Shown here: piece after piece, positions 53,193 to 61,364 of the stretch
Position numbering within the stretch: the stretch's first letter is position 1
Layout of the letters: each line of letters opens with the position of its first letter
Assembly (NCBI RefSeq): GCF_005860765.1
Contig: NZ_VCEI01000025.1
Span: forward strand, 434,001-498,000
DNA length: 64,000 nt
Source: Dyadobacter sediminis
Lineage (GTDB): Bacteria > Bacteroidota > Bacteroidia > Cytophagales > Spirosomataceae
Reading direction: 5' to 3'
Notes under the pieces: generated by a model
What the model saw: the letters and a program-made list of their open reading frames with translations, nothing else
Told to the model about the DNA's origin: nothing
The model's database searches: none
Position numbers and translations under genes: made by a program

Positions 53193-54848
53193 CTATTCCT
53201 TTGAAATCATTTCCCTTGCATTGATCAGAACGGCTTCCGAAGGGTTGTGCCCGCCGATCATTTGCGCTATTTCCTGAACGCGCTCGTCAACAGAAAGCTT
53301 TTTGATCCTGCTCACCGTTTTGTCGGAAGAATGATCTTTATAGACAAAGTAGTGCGCATTTCCGCTGCTGGCGATCTGATGCAAATGCGTAATGGCAATA
53401 ATCTGGTGATTATGGGACATTTTCAGCATCATTTTTCCCATCTTTTTGGCCGTTTCTCCGGAAACACCCGTATCAATTTCGTCAAAAATAATTGTCGGAA
53501 GTTTCCGCTTGTCCGCCAGAATGTATTTGATCACCATCATCAGCCGGCTGAATTCTCCGCCGGAAGCCACGTTTTTAAGCTCCTGCGGGACAATTCCCTT
53601 GTTGCCGGAAAACATAAAAACAACAGAATCTATGCCGTTAACGGATGGCGGTATTTCGGAAATCTGAATGGACAAAGTAGCATTGGGGATTCCAAGTTCC
53701 GCGAGCCGGTTCAGAATCAGCGACTCAATGGCGGCCGTTACTTTATGTCGTTTGGCAGAAAGCGTGCCTGCACTTTTCAGCATTTTTTCTTTCGTCTGCA
53801 AAGCCGCTTTTTCCGCTTTTATCAATTCGTCGTCGAGGTTCATCACCAGGCTCAGCTTGTTTTGCAGTTCTTCCTGTATTTGCAGCAACTGACTTACCGA
53901 AGATGCCTGATGCTTTTTGGACAGGGAATAAATCAGATCCAGCCTTTCCTGTACAATTTCGCTCCGGCTGCGGTCCACTTCCACGGAACTGTTGACCTGG
54001 TCAATTTCATCGGCAAGATCACGCAGTTCGATCAATGAACTTTGCGCTCTTTGTCTGAGCGAATCATAGGACGGAACCAGCTTTGCAGCTTGCCCGAGTA
54101 CACCGATTGCACTTTTCAACAATTCCAGGATTGAATTTTCAGGATTATCAAAATAGGCATGTGCAAGCTGAAGTCTTTCCCGGATTTCAACGGCATTTTC
54201 AAGAATCGTCAGTTCCTGTTCCAGTCTGTCCTGTTCGTCTGCTTCCAGATTTGCATTGCTTAATTCCTGAAACAAAAACTGGTCGTAATCAAATTCCTTG
54301 CGAAGCTGAAGTGCTCTTTTCCGCAGGTCTTCCAAAGATTTTACAGCCTCGCGGTAAGCCTGATAGTGTGTCGTATACGTTTTCAGCAAACCTGAATTAT
54401 CTGCATATGAATCGACTACTTTCAGCTGAAATTCATTGTTCCCGAGCATAACGGAATCGTGCTGCGAATGAATATCCAGCAACTGGCCGCCAATCCGACG
54501 CAAAGCATCCAGATTGACAGGCGTATCATTAATAAAAGCACGTGATTTTCCGGCAACCGAAATTTCCCTTCGGATGATACATTCATCCGAAAAGTCCAGA
54601 TTTTCATCCTCGAAGTTCGGAGCCAGATCATAGCCGGAAAGGTTGAAACTTCCTTCTATAATGCATTTATGGCTGGCATCGTAAAGTGATTTTACATCGG
54701 CACGGTTACCCAGAAGCAAGCCGATTGCACCAAGCATGATCGATTTTCCAGCACCGGTTTCACCGGTTATAATATTAAGCCCCGGATCAGGTGACATCTC
54801 CAGTTGCTTGATAAGTGCGTAATTTTTTATCAGTAAATTAGAAAGCAT
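53193..54848 (-). CDS. recN: DNA repair protein RecN
   Basis: SMC-like ATPase for double-strand-break repair, 551 residues, the usual length. Walker A is ITGETGAGKSIMLGAIG, the ABC signature is NVASGGEFSRLMMVIKY and Walker B is PTIIFDEIDTGVSGE; a long coiled coil fills about 150-375. It ends the group bamD, rpoZ, coaBC, DUF4835, small LSm-like gene, recN, all on the minus strand. Confidence 0.97.
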   Translation of the reverse strand: MLSNLLIKNYALIKQLEMSPDPGLNIITGETGAGKSIMLGAIGLLLGNRADVKSLYDASHKCIIEGSFNLSGYDLAPNFEDENLDFSDECIIRREISVAGKSRAFINDTPVNLDALRRIGGQLLDIHSQHDSVMLGNNEFQLKVVDSYADNSGLLKTYTTHYQAYREAVKSLEDLRKRALQLRKEFDYDQFLFQELSNANLEADEQDRLEQELTILENAVEIRERLQLAHAYFDNPENSILELLKSAIGVLGQAAKLVPSYDSLRQRAQSSLIELRDLADEIDQVNSSVEVDRSRSEIVQERLDLIYSLSKKHQASSVSQLLQIQEELQNKLSLVMNLDDELIKAEKAALQTKEKMLKSAGTLSAKRHKVTAAIESLILNRLAELGIPNATLSIQISEIPPSVNGIDSVVFMFSGNKGIVPQELKNVASGGEFSRLMMVIKYILADKRKLPTIIFDEIDTGVSGETAKKMGKMMLKMSHNHQIIAITHLHQIASSGNAHYFVYKDHSSDKTVSRIKKLSVDERVQEIAQMIGGHNPSEAVLINAREMISKE

Positions 54849-54979
54849 GACTATTTCAGGCAGATTACCGGAGATCGTGCAATCATGCCTTCAAGAAGGA
54901 AAGTCATAATAATGTCTCCGATACGAATATAGTTACGATATCAACAAATAGAAAATCAATCCTGTTCGTAAAAGTAATT

Positions 54980-55210
54980 TTATTGTTTAAGCTGCACGGT
55001 ATCGTAAACAATTTCATACAGATCGGTTACAGCCAGATTGTGCGGATGATTGCGCGGATCACGGATCAAAAGATGATTTTCTGTCAGGGATTCCAGTTTT
55101 CCGAAATGTGTATTTCCATTTTGCATGACGGCATGAATGTCGTAGCCAAGCAGTTTTTCGGATAAAGGGTGAATCTTACCCGCACGGATGCGCATCAATC
55201 TTTTACTCAT
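54980..55210 (-). CDS. Small protein resembling an LSm/Hfq-type beta-barrel
   Basis: Open frame of 76 residues between DUF4835 and recN. After a basic start (MSKRLMRIRAGKIHPL), residues 22-70 follow the Sm1/Sm2 spacing: a strand YDIHAVMQNGNTHFGKLES, a turn, HLLIRDPRNHPHN and a last strand LYEIVYDTV. In Sm proteins a strand with NG, then G.L.., then a hydrophobic strand define the fold. I infer a possible Hfq-like RNA-binding protein; identity is too low to be sure by eye. Bacteroidota mostly lack classical Hfq. The gene itself is credible from its position in a tight operon-like run. Confidence 0.6.
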   Translation of the reverse strand: MSKRLMRIRAGKIHPLSEKLLGYDIHAVMQNGNTHFGKLESLTENHLLIRDPRNHPHNLAVTDLYEIVYDTVQLKQ

Positions 55211-55239
55211 AAAACGATCTGGAAAGTGCTTGTTGTCGG

Positions 55240-56157
55240 TTAAAGCGTAAGCCTTTGATAAAGCTGTGTTTTGGAAGGATCAAGGCTTACGAGGATGTTG
55301 TAGGCCTGCGCTCTTTCTTCAGGTAAGCCTTCGATCAGGATTTTATACAATTCATCTGATTTTGCATCAAAAAACGAATTGATCACCACGCTTGCCGGTC
55401 TGAGCTGATTTACACTGCTCAGGATATCCAGAAATTCCAGTACACTTGCACGTGTTCCCGCCGGGTTCTGAACGGCAACGTCAAGACCTTCGCGGTAATA
55501 TTTGTACATTCCTTCCCGGAAAGGCGTGAATTGCTGGCTCATCAGATTTTCAATCAGCCAGTAACGGTTCCGCGTATCGCCGTTTGAATCCCAGCCTCTT
55601 TTGTTCGGGGAAGAATTTCGTGCCTGATTTACAAGGTTGAAGGCTTTCTGAACATAAGGCGAGCCGCCCATTCTGCTGAAAGAATCATAATCAAAGACAA
55701 GCGCGACATTTGCATAAAATGCCAGGATATACGGCAATTCCTCGGTATAGCTGTTCTCATTGAAATACAGCTGCGTACTCGGCAGATAGGAGAATGTAAA
55801 ATTCTTGTCTACATAAGTAAAAAGTACCGTTTCATAACTGGAATTGTAAACCGGCCTTGAAACCACAAGCTGTGCATTTCCTTCATAACTTCCCTGATTC
55901 AGGGAACGCGTAAGGTTCACGTTGAGCTTGCATTTGATTTTTTCTTCTTTGTTAAACTCGTCGTTTGTCCAGCGCGTGTTGTTAAGAAAATCGTTCATGT
56001 AAGTCTGCAGCTGGCTCATCGACTGCGGATCTGTTTTTTGCTGGGCAACAAGCTGCTCATAATTCAGGTTAACCGTAAACTGAAATTCCTGCGCGTATAA
56101 ACTTTCAGGAGCTTTTAAAAAGAAAAACAGCAACAGTAAAAAAAGGATCTTTTTCAT
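55240..56157 (-). CDS. DUF4835 family exported protein
   Basis: Protein of 305 residues from ATG 56157, whose A overlaps the coaBC stop (ATGA), giving signal MKKILFLLLLFFFLKAPESL ending LYAQ. The mature part contains QEFQFTVNLNYEQL and an alternating helix/strand pattern typical of DUF4835, a Bacteroidota-specific family always found behind coaBC. Probably a periplasmic or outer-membrane-associated protein. Function unknown. Confidence 0.88.
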   Translation of the reverse strand: MKKILFLLLLFFFLKAPESLYAQEFQFTVNLNYEQLVAQQKTDPQSMSQLQTYMNDFLNNTRWTNDEFNKEEKIKCKLNVNLTRSLNQGSYEGNAQLVVSRPVYNSSYETVLFTYVDKNFTFSYLPSTQLYFNENSYTEELPYILAFYANVALVFDYDSFSRMGGSPYVQKAFNLVNQARNSSPNKRGWDSNGDTRNRYWLIENLMSQQFTPFREGMYKYYREGLDVAVQNPAGTRASVLEFLDILSSVNQLRPASVVINSFFDAKSDELYKILIEGLPEERAQAYNILVSLDPSKTQLYQRLTL

Positions 56158-57362
56158 GCCTCCATCCATTTGGCTAAAACAATATGTAAAATATCACGGG
56201 CAACATCTTCCTTTGATTTAAGGTTGAAACGGCTCACATTTTTGTCTTTGTCAATAACGGTAATTTTGTTCGTATCGTGTGCAAAGCCGGCACCAGGATC
56301 GTTCAGCGAGTTTAAAATAATGTAGTCAAAGTTTTTCCGGTCCAGCTTGTCCATGGCATACTGCAGCTCATTTTCTGTTTCCAGCGCAAAACCGATGAGC
56401 AGCTGATTTTCTTTTTTCAGCTTTCCGAGTGTTCCGGCAATGTCCGGCGTACGCGTCAGTTCGAGGCTCATTCCGAGACCCTGTTTCTTGATCTTTTGTT
56501 CGGCAACGTATTTGGGTGTGTAATCGGCAACTGCGGCGGCAAAAATGACAACATCATGCTGTTCAAATTCCGCACTTGCAGCCTCAAACATTTCTTTCGC
56601 ACTCTGCACCGAATGCAGCTTGATGGATTGATCCGCAGGTTTCAGGTTGGTAGGGCCGCTGATCAGCGTTACAGATGCGCCGGCAGCTGCAAAAGCCGAA
56701 GCAATGGCATAACCCATTTTTCCGGAAGAACGATTGCCGATATAGCGCACCGGATCAATTGCTTCCAGCGTCGGACCGGCGGTAATCAGTACTTTTTTCC
56801 GGGCGGCAACCGGAACTCTGGAAAAAAATAAGGAAAGTTCGTGAATGATCTTTTCCGGCTCCGCAAGTCGCCCTTCGCCGGTGAGTCCGCTGGCCAGTTC
56901 GCCATGATCCGGATCTATAAAATGGTTTCCAAATGAAATTAAAGTATTGATATTCTGTTTGGTCGTTCCATGCTGAAACATATCCGCATCCATGGCGGGT
57001 GCAAAGAAAACCGGGCATCTTGCAGACAAGTAAACAGCTGTAAGCAAATCATCGCAATTTCCGGTTGCACATTTGGACAATGTTTTTGCTGTTGCAGGTG
57101 CAACAATAATTGCATCGGCCCAGAGCCCAAGTTCGACATGATTATTCCATGTACCGTCCGAATCATTGAAAAATGAACTGAAAACCGGATTTTTGGATAA
57201 TACGGATAAAGTAAGTGGCGTAATGAAGTCTTTTGCCGACTCGGTCATAACTACTTTAACTTCCGCTTGCTGCTTAATCAGAAGTCTGACAATCAGTGCG
57301 GCCTTGTATGCAGCAATGCTTCCCGAAACACCCAGCAGTATTTTCTTTCCTTTAAGACTCAA
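56154..57362 (-). CDS. coaBC: Bifunctional phosphopantothenoylcysteine synthetase/decarboxylase
   Basis: Makes 4'-phosphopantetheine for CoA. CoaC (residues 1-190) is a flavin-cysteine decarboxylase: VSGSIAAYKAALIVR and VELGLWADAIIVAPATANT-like segment near residue 80. CoaB (190-402) has ITAGPTLEAIDPVRYIGNRS and FAAAVADYTPKY with the KIKK motif. In E. coli the acid residue loop LACG carries a cysteine used in flavin reduction; here the corresponding stretch reads LASGLTGEGR, so that cysteine seems to be serine, as I believe is common in the phylum. Length 402, usual. Confidence 0.95.
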   Translation of the reverse strand: MSLKGKKILLGVSGSIAAYKAALIVRLLIKQQAEVKVVMTESAKDFITPLTLSVLSKNPVFSSFFNDSDGTWNNHVELGLWADAIIVAPATAKTLSKCATGNCDDLLTAVYLSARCPVFFAPAMDADMFQHGTTKQNINTLISFGNHFIDPDHGELASGLTGEGRLAEPEKIIHELSLFFSRVPVAARKKVLITAGPTLEAIDPVRYIGNRSSGKMGYAIASAFAAAGASVTLISGPTNLKPADQSIKLHSVQSAKEMFEAASAEFEQHDVVIFAAAVADYTPKYVAEQKIKKQGLGMSLELTRTPDIAGTLGKLKKENQLLIGFALETENELQYAMDKLDRKNFDYIILNSLNDPGAGFAHDTNKITVIDKDKNVSRFNLKSKEDVARDILHIVLAKWMEA

Positions 57363-57447
57363 CTCGTATTCTGATTATTGAAGTGGAACGGATTATGAAG
57401 GTATAAAGTTACCTTTTACATTCAGATTTATTTTGGTTCAGACATAA

Positions 57448-57485
57448 AAAAGCAGCCGCAAAAGTACTTTTGCGGCTGCTTTTTT
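57448..57485. terminator. Perfect 38-bp palindrome, terminator between rpoZ and coaBC
   Basis: A and T runs flank GCAGCCGC-AAAAGTACTTTT-GCGGCTGC; the two 19-bp halves are exact reverse complements without a spacer. It sits 10 bp beyond the rpoZ stop and 85 bp before coaBC, so rpoZ transcripts probably end here and coaBC has its own promoter. Confidence 0.9.
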
Positions 57486-57495
57486 ATGTTTCTGA

Positions 57496-57807
57496 TTATT
57501 CTTCCGAATTCTCGCGGTAGCTGTGGTACGTTTTGCCTTCTATAAATTCATCAATTGAAATGCTTCCTGCTTTCGGCATGCGCTCGTAAAATTTGGAAAT
57601 TTCAATTTGCTCTCTGTTTTCAAAAACTTCTTCAAGGTTGTCAACACCGGATGCAAATTCTGCCAGTTTGTTATTCAGCTCTTCTTTCATTTTGCTGGAT
57701 ATCTGACGTGCTCTCTTTGAAATTACAGATACCGACTCATATAAATTTCCGGTTACGTCCGCTATTTTGTCCGTATCCCGTGTGATAATTGATGGATTCG
57801 TTGCCAT
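57496..57807 (-). CDS. rpoZ: DNA-directed RNA polymerase omega subunit (RpoZ/Rpb6 type)
   Basis: Small polymerase subunit of 103 residues: PSIITRDTDKIADVTGNLYESV, SVISKRARQISSKMKEELN and a C-terminal acidic tail (HSYRENSEE). The residues match the omega/Rpb6 pattern of Bacteroidota, which is longer at the end than E. coli omega. It is transcribed after bamD (48-bp gap) and before coaBC. Its position is typical for the phylum. Confidence 0.9.
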   Translation of the reverse strand: MATNPSIITRDTDKIADVTGNLYESVSVISKRARQISSKMKEELNNKLAEFASGVDNLEEVFENREQIEISKFYERMPKAGSISIDEFIEGKTYHSYRENSEE

Positions 57808-57855
57808 AATTGATTTTATATAATTGAATTTTCTAATGTAGTGATTAAATCCGGT

Positions 57856-58779
57856 TTACTGCGCTTTTGCTTCCGGAGTAGCCGGAGCCGTTACTTTCGT
57901 CGGTTTGTTTTCAGGTTCCGGCTCGGTCTGCAGCAGTTTCTGTCTTTCCAGATCGGCCTTTGCAATAACTTCTATTTGTTTCTGGCTGTCTTCAAACATT
58001 CTCTCCGCGTCCCTGTTGAATTTGCCGGTCGGATATTTATCGATGAGTTCCTGATAAAATTTGATAACGTCCTGATAACGATCCTTTTGCTTAGTAGTAA
58101 AACTGTTGGAAGCCAGATTGTACTGCGATTCGACTTTCAAAAATGCAAGCTCTTCATTATACTGGGAATCCGGAAAATCCTTGCGGAAATTCTCAATGGA
58201 AATAACGGCTGACTTCAATGACATCATGTTAAAATCACTGACTTTATGATAAAGCTTGGCTCTCTCGTAAGCTTTTCTTTCCAGCTTCGACCGCAGTTCC
58301 AGGATATACTTGGTACATTCTTCACGAAATGCGCTTTCAGGATAAGTATTGATAAAGTCCTGCATGGCAGAAATAGCCGTAAAGGTACTGGTCTGATCCA
58401 GATTGTAAGGCGAAGAATCCTTGTAGAGGGAAAATGCATGCATGTATAATGCTTCCTGTGCATAATCACTTCGCGCATACGTGTCGTAGAATTTTTTAAA
58501 CAGGAACTGACTCGTATTATACTGACCTTGCTGGTATTGCGTATAAGCATAATAGAATTGCGCCAGCTCCGATTCGGTACTTCCTTTAAGCAGCGGGATC
58601 AGCTCTTCGAACAACAGGCCGGATTTGTAGAAATCCCCTTTTTTGTAATATGACATGGCAGCGTCATACTTTTCCTGATCCGTACCGGTTTTCTGTAATT
58701 TCGAAAATTTACTGCAGGAAGTAAAAACAAGAAACGTGATAAAAAGCAAGAAATAACTTGCTAGACTGTTTTTTCGCAT
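57856..58779 (-). CDS. bamD: Outer-membrane protein assembly factor BamD
   Basis: Lipoprotein of 307 residues from ATG 58779; signal MRKNSLASYFLLFITFLVF ends with lipobox FTSC. Five TPR-like units follow (KYDAAMSYYKKGDFYKSG, AQFYYAYTQYQQGQYNTSQ, and so on), as in BamD of the barrel assembly machine. The C-terminus extends beyond E. coli BamD with a proline/glutamate tail (ETEPEPENKP-like, at the end). The longer in-frame start at 58818 adds 13 residues before the signal and is unlikely. A -7 element overlaps the short leader. Confidence 0.93.
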   Translation of the reverse strand: MRKNSLASYFLLFITFLVFTSCSKFSKLQKTGTDQEKYDAAMSYYKKGDFYKSGLLFEELIPLLKGSTESELAQFYYAYTQYQQGQYNTSQFLFKKFYDTYARSDYAQEALYMHAFSLYKDSSPYNLDQTSTFTAISAMQDFINTYPESAFREECTKYILELRSKLERKAYERAKLYHKVSDFNMMSLKSAVISIENFRKDFPDSQYNEELAFLKVESQYNLASNSFTTKQKDRYQDVIKFYQELIDKYPTGKFNRDAERMFEDSQKQIEVIAKADLERQKLLQTEPEPENKPTKVTAPATPEAKAQ

Positions 58780-58787
58780 ATTAACTG

Positions 58788-58795
58788 CAAAGGTA
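58788..58795 (-). promoter_or_regulatory. -7 element of bamD
   Basis: TACCTTTG on the minus strand, followed by CA, 8 bp before the chosen ATG; identical to the -7 element of tRNA-Ser. No clear TTG at 17-23 bp upstream. The short distance implies a very short leader. Confidence 0.5.
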
Positions 58796-58797
58796 AT

Positions 58798-58834
58798 AAA
58801 AAAAGCTACACCATTCATAACGAATGAGTAGCTT
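58798..58834 (-). terminator. Terminator of the small T9SS gene
   Basis: On the minus strand AAGCTAC-TCATTC pairs with GAATGG-TGTAGCTT around GTTAT (one mismatch), followed by a run of T. It lies 21 bp after the T9SS gene stop and immediately before the bamD -7 element. Confidence 0.85.
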
Positions 58835-58854
58835 AATATAGTGTTAGAATAAGC

Positions 58855-59469
58855 TTATTGCTGATGGCGTACAAGCATTTTTTTTGTCGCAACTTTTTTG
58901 CCATCCAGTGACAGCTGATAGAAATAAAGTCCGGTCGGCATGTCTTTGGTATTCACCCTTAATTTTCTGTCGTTCTTGTTCAAAGGTAGTTCAACCATTT
59001 GAGAGCCAAGAACATTGTAAATAATCACTTTTGCATCTCTGATACCCGAGGAAATGTTGAAATCAAGATCAGCGTATTCACTGGCCGGATTCGGATACAT
59101 ATTGGAAACAGAAATTTTATCATTCACAAACAGCTGCTCATCTATTTTTATAGGTGCATCTATTGCCGGGCTTCTTTTTTCAATGTTTTTCTCAACGATT
59201 TCAGTAGTCTGGATGCTTGTGCTTTCGGAAGCGCTCGAAGTTGAAAAAAGAAAAGATCGGTAAAAACTGTTAAGTGCCTTTGGATTTTGCAAGGACAACG
59301 GCTTGTAAGTCAGACCCGATGCAAGATCTGCGAATTTCATGTTTTCACTTGTGTTCGGTTTTTTTTTGCCGACCATATTCAGTCGGCTTCCATTCGAAAC
59401 CGTTTGTGCATTAAGTCCTTGCCAGGTTAATGCAATTAATATGATCAAATAAAGTATAGTTTTTTTCAT
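58855..59469 (-). CDS. Small T9SS C-terminal-domain protein
   Basis: Exported protein of 204 residues with signal MKKTILYLIILIALTWQGLN ending AQ, a low-complexity middle, and a C-terminal type IX sorting domain (SNMYPNPASEYADLDFN ... GLYFYQLSLDGKKVATKKML). The passenger before the domain is only about 100 residues and lacks motifs. It may be a structural surface protein. The gene has its own terminator. The upstream region (59470-59644) is very A+T-rich and shows nothing else. Confidence 0.85.
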   Translation of the reverse strand: MKKTILYLIILIALTWQGLNAQTVSNGSRLNMVGKKKPNTSENMKFADLASGLTYKPLSLQNPKALNSFYRSFLFSTSSASESTSIQTTEIVEKNIEKRSPAIDAPIKIDEQLFVNDKISVSNMYPNPASEYADLDFNISSGIRDAKVIIYNVLGSQMVELPLNKNDRKLRVNTKDMPTGLYFYQLSLDGKKVATKKMLVRHQQ

Positions 59470-59644
59470 AGCTGATAATCAGGATACTTTTGACTAATAT
59501 TTTCATCAACATAGTTAAAGTACACTACAAAAATATAGAGAAATAATTGTATCTTCAAAATATATTGTGTGAACGCCTATCTTTATTTTTTCAGATAAAA
59601 AACCATGCCGTTTGAAAATTTTTTATAATATTTTTAAATGTTTT

Positions 59645-61195
59645 TTATAACTCGGCCCAAATCGTTTTTTCCCGGGTTGGTTTTTCTGTGATCCGCCAGT
59701 TGAATCCTTCTAATTGTCTCTCTGCCAGCTTTATTTTAGACGGCGGAATCAGCCTTCCGTCCGGCTTTCCGATAAAGGAAATCCGCTGAACCCGATTATC
59801 TTCAAACAAGAGGTTCATCCTTCCGCACTCCACCCGGTTAAGCCCGATACTCTTTTCCTTATCGTCAACTGCATAATAGGCACTTTCGCCATTTCCATCC
59901 ACCAGAACCTGTTTCAGCTTGTTGCCGGTCTGAAAATAAGCATTGATTGTACGGCCTTTAACCTGATTGAACTGTTTTACAAGCGTATCTTCGGTAATTA
60001 CAAAAGATTTTCCTTTCAGCAGCATCCGGTTAATCTGGTTATTTACAAGAAAAGCAGTAATTGAATCCGCTTCCATCTGATACTGCTGCTCGCTCCATAG
60101 TATGGGTTTTTGGAAAAACCGAATCACGGAGTCTGCCGTGTTATAGCTTATGGAGTCGCATTTGCCCTGGAAATCAGATTTGTAGATAAAGACATTTTTG
60201 TTGCCGATCAGCTTTCTTGTACTGTCTCTGCTGTTTTCGTAAGAATACAAGGTGTCGGCACGAATGTAAAGGGTGTCCTGGGCAACTACATTTCTGACAT
60301 AAGCATGGCCAAATATTTTTGAATAACCTGCTGTTTTCCAGTAATATCCTTCGTCACCGTTCAGGATGGTTTTGTCCTTTTTTGCAACGATTACAACATT
60401 TCCCTTTCCTTTTCCATTGTTGCTTTTTCCGTCCACTTCCAGCGAATCTGCGGTTAGTGTATACGTTTCATTGTCAACCGTGGTTCTGTTCTGAAATGCA
60501 GACTCTGCAGATTCGGTATTATAGCGTCCTTTTGTACCTTTTACCGTGCCGTCCTTGTTCGTGATTTTGGTATCTCCATTAAAATAGGACCATTTTGTCA
60601 GCGAATTATAGAGCAGCGTGTCTGTTGTAAGCGTATATTTTTTATTGACCAGTTTTACGTTTTTATAATAAGTAAATTCCTTTGTTGCTGTATTGTAAAA
60701 ACCTTCTTTGCTGGTCAGAACATTTTCTTCATCCACTGTGCGGCCGGGAACTTTGTAATTGGCTATGCCCTGAGCCATATTGTATTCGATTTTCTGCGTG
60801 GTAAGCGTACGTTTGCGGTCTTTGAGTACTGTTTTTCGTCCGCTGACAATCGCAAGGCGCGTATTTCCGTAATAATAAAGCGTATCGCCTGTAACTGTAA
60901 CCGTATCGCCCTGAACAATTCTTACATTTCCAAAAGCCTCAATCACGTTGGTGCTGATATTCTGGATCGCCAGATTGCTGTACAAAAGAGCGCCTTTGTG
61001 CTTGAAAACGCCGTTGGTCACACGCCTGGAATCTATACCGTTTTCGTTGATAAGTTCCAGTTCATCGGATTTGAGTATTTCCACCAGATCTTCACTTTGT
61101 ACCGGCTTTACTTGCGCTGAAGCCTGTTTAACGATCAGAAAAGGAGAGGCAATCATGATGACAAAGAACGCTGCAAAGGATAAATTCCCTTTCAT
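59645..61195 (-). CDS. OstA/LptA-like outer-membrane LPS transport protein
   Basis: Protein of about 516 residues from ATG 61195, chosen since it opens a signal MKGNLSFAAFFVIMIASPFL ending ASAQ; an ATG at 61255 is an alternative. The body repeats the OstA/LptA strand pattern: YYGNTRLAIVSGRKTVLKDR, NVLTSKEGFYNTATKEF and IRADTLYSYENSRD. LptA itself is about 185 residues, so this is a double- to triple-length version, as in many Bacteroidota, perhaps spanning the periplasm in one chain to LptD. lptC is 8 kb away on the other strand. Confidence 0.85.
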   Translation of the reverse strand: MKGNLSFAAFFVIMIASPFLIVKQASAQVKPVQSEDLVEILKSDELELINENGIDSRRVTNGVFKHKGALLYSNLAIQNISTNVIEAFGNVRIVQGDTVTVTGDTLYYYGNTRLAIVSGRKTVLKDRKRTLTTQKIEYNMAQGIANYKVPGRTVDEENVLTSKEGFYNTATKEFTYYKNVKLVNKKYTLTTDTLLYNSLTKWSYFNGDTKITNKDGTVKGTKGRYNTESAESAFQNRTTVDNETYTLTADSLEVDGKSNNGKGKGNVVIVAKKDKTILNGDEGYYWKTAGYSKIFGHAYVRNVVAQDTLYIRADTLYSYENSRDSTRKLIGNKNVFIYKSDFQGKCDSISYNTADSVIRFFQKPILWSEQQYQMEADSITAFLVNNQINRMLLKGKSFVITEDTLVKQFNQVKGRTINAYFQTGNKLKQVLVDGNGESAYYAVDDKEKSIGLNRVECGRMNLLFEDNRVQRISFIGKPDGRLIPPSKIKLAERQLEGFNWRITEKPTREKTIWAEL

Positions 61196-61246
61196 ACCGA
61201 AGACGCACAAAAGTTTTAAAGGGTTGCAGTTTGTTATATATATATT

Positions 61247-61280
61247 TTTGTTCATGTTGCTGTTCTTTCTTTTACCTTTG
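61247..61280 (+). promoter_or_regulatory. Probable promoter of tilS
   Basis: TTTG at 61247-61250 and TACCTTTG at 61273-61280 with 22 bp between them, about 85 bp before the tilS start. Confidence 0.5.
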
Positions 61281-61364
61281 ATATGTACCCGTTGCAAGAT
61301 GGCTCTGTAAAAGATAAAGTTTACTTATATACGCAAAATTACATCAAATACATCTTCCAGGTTC

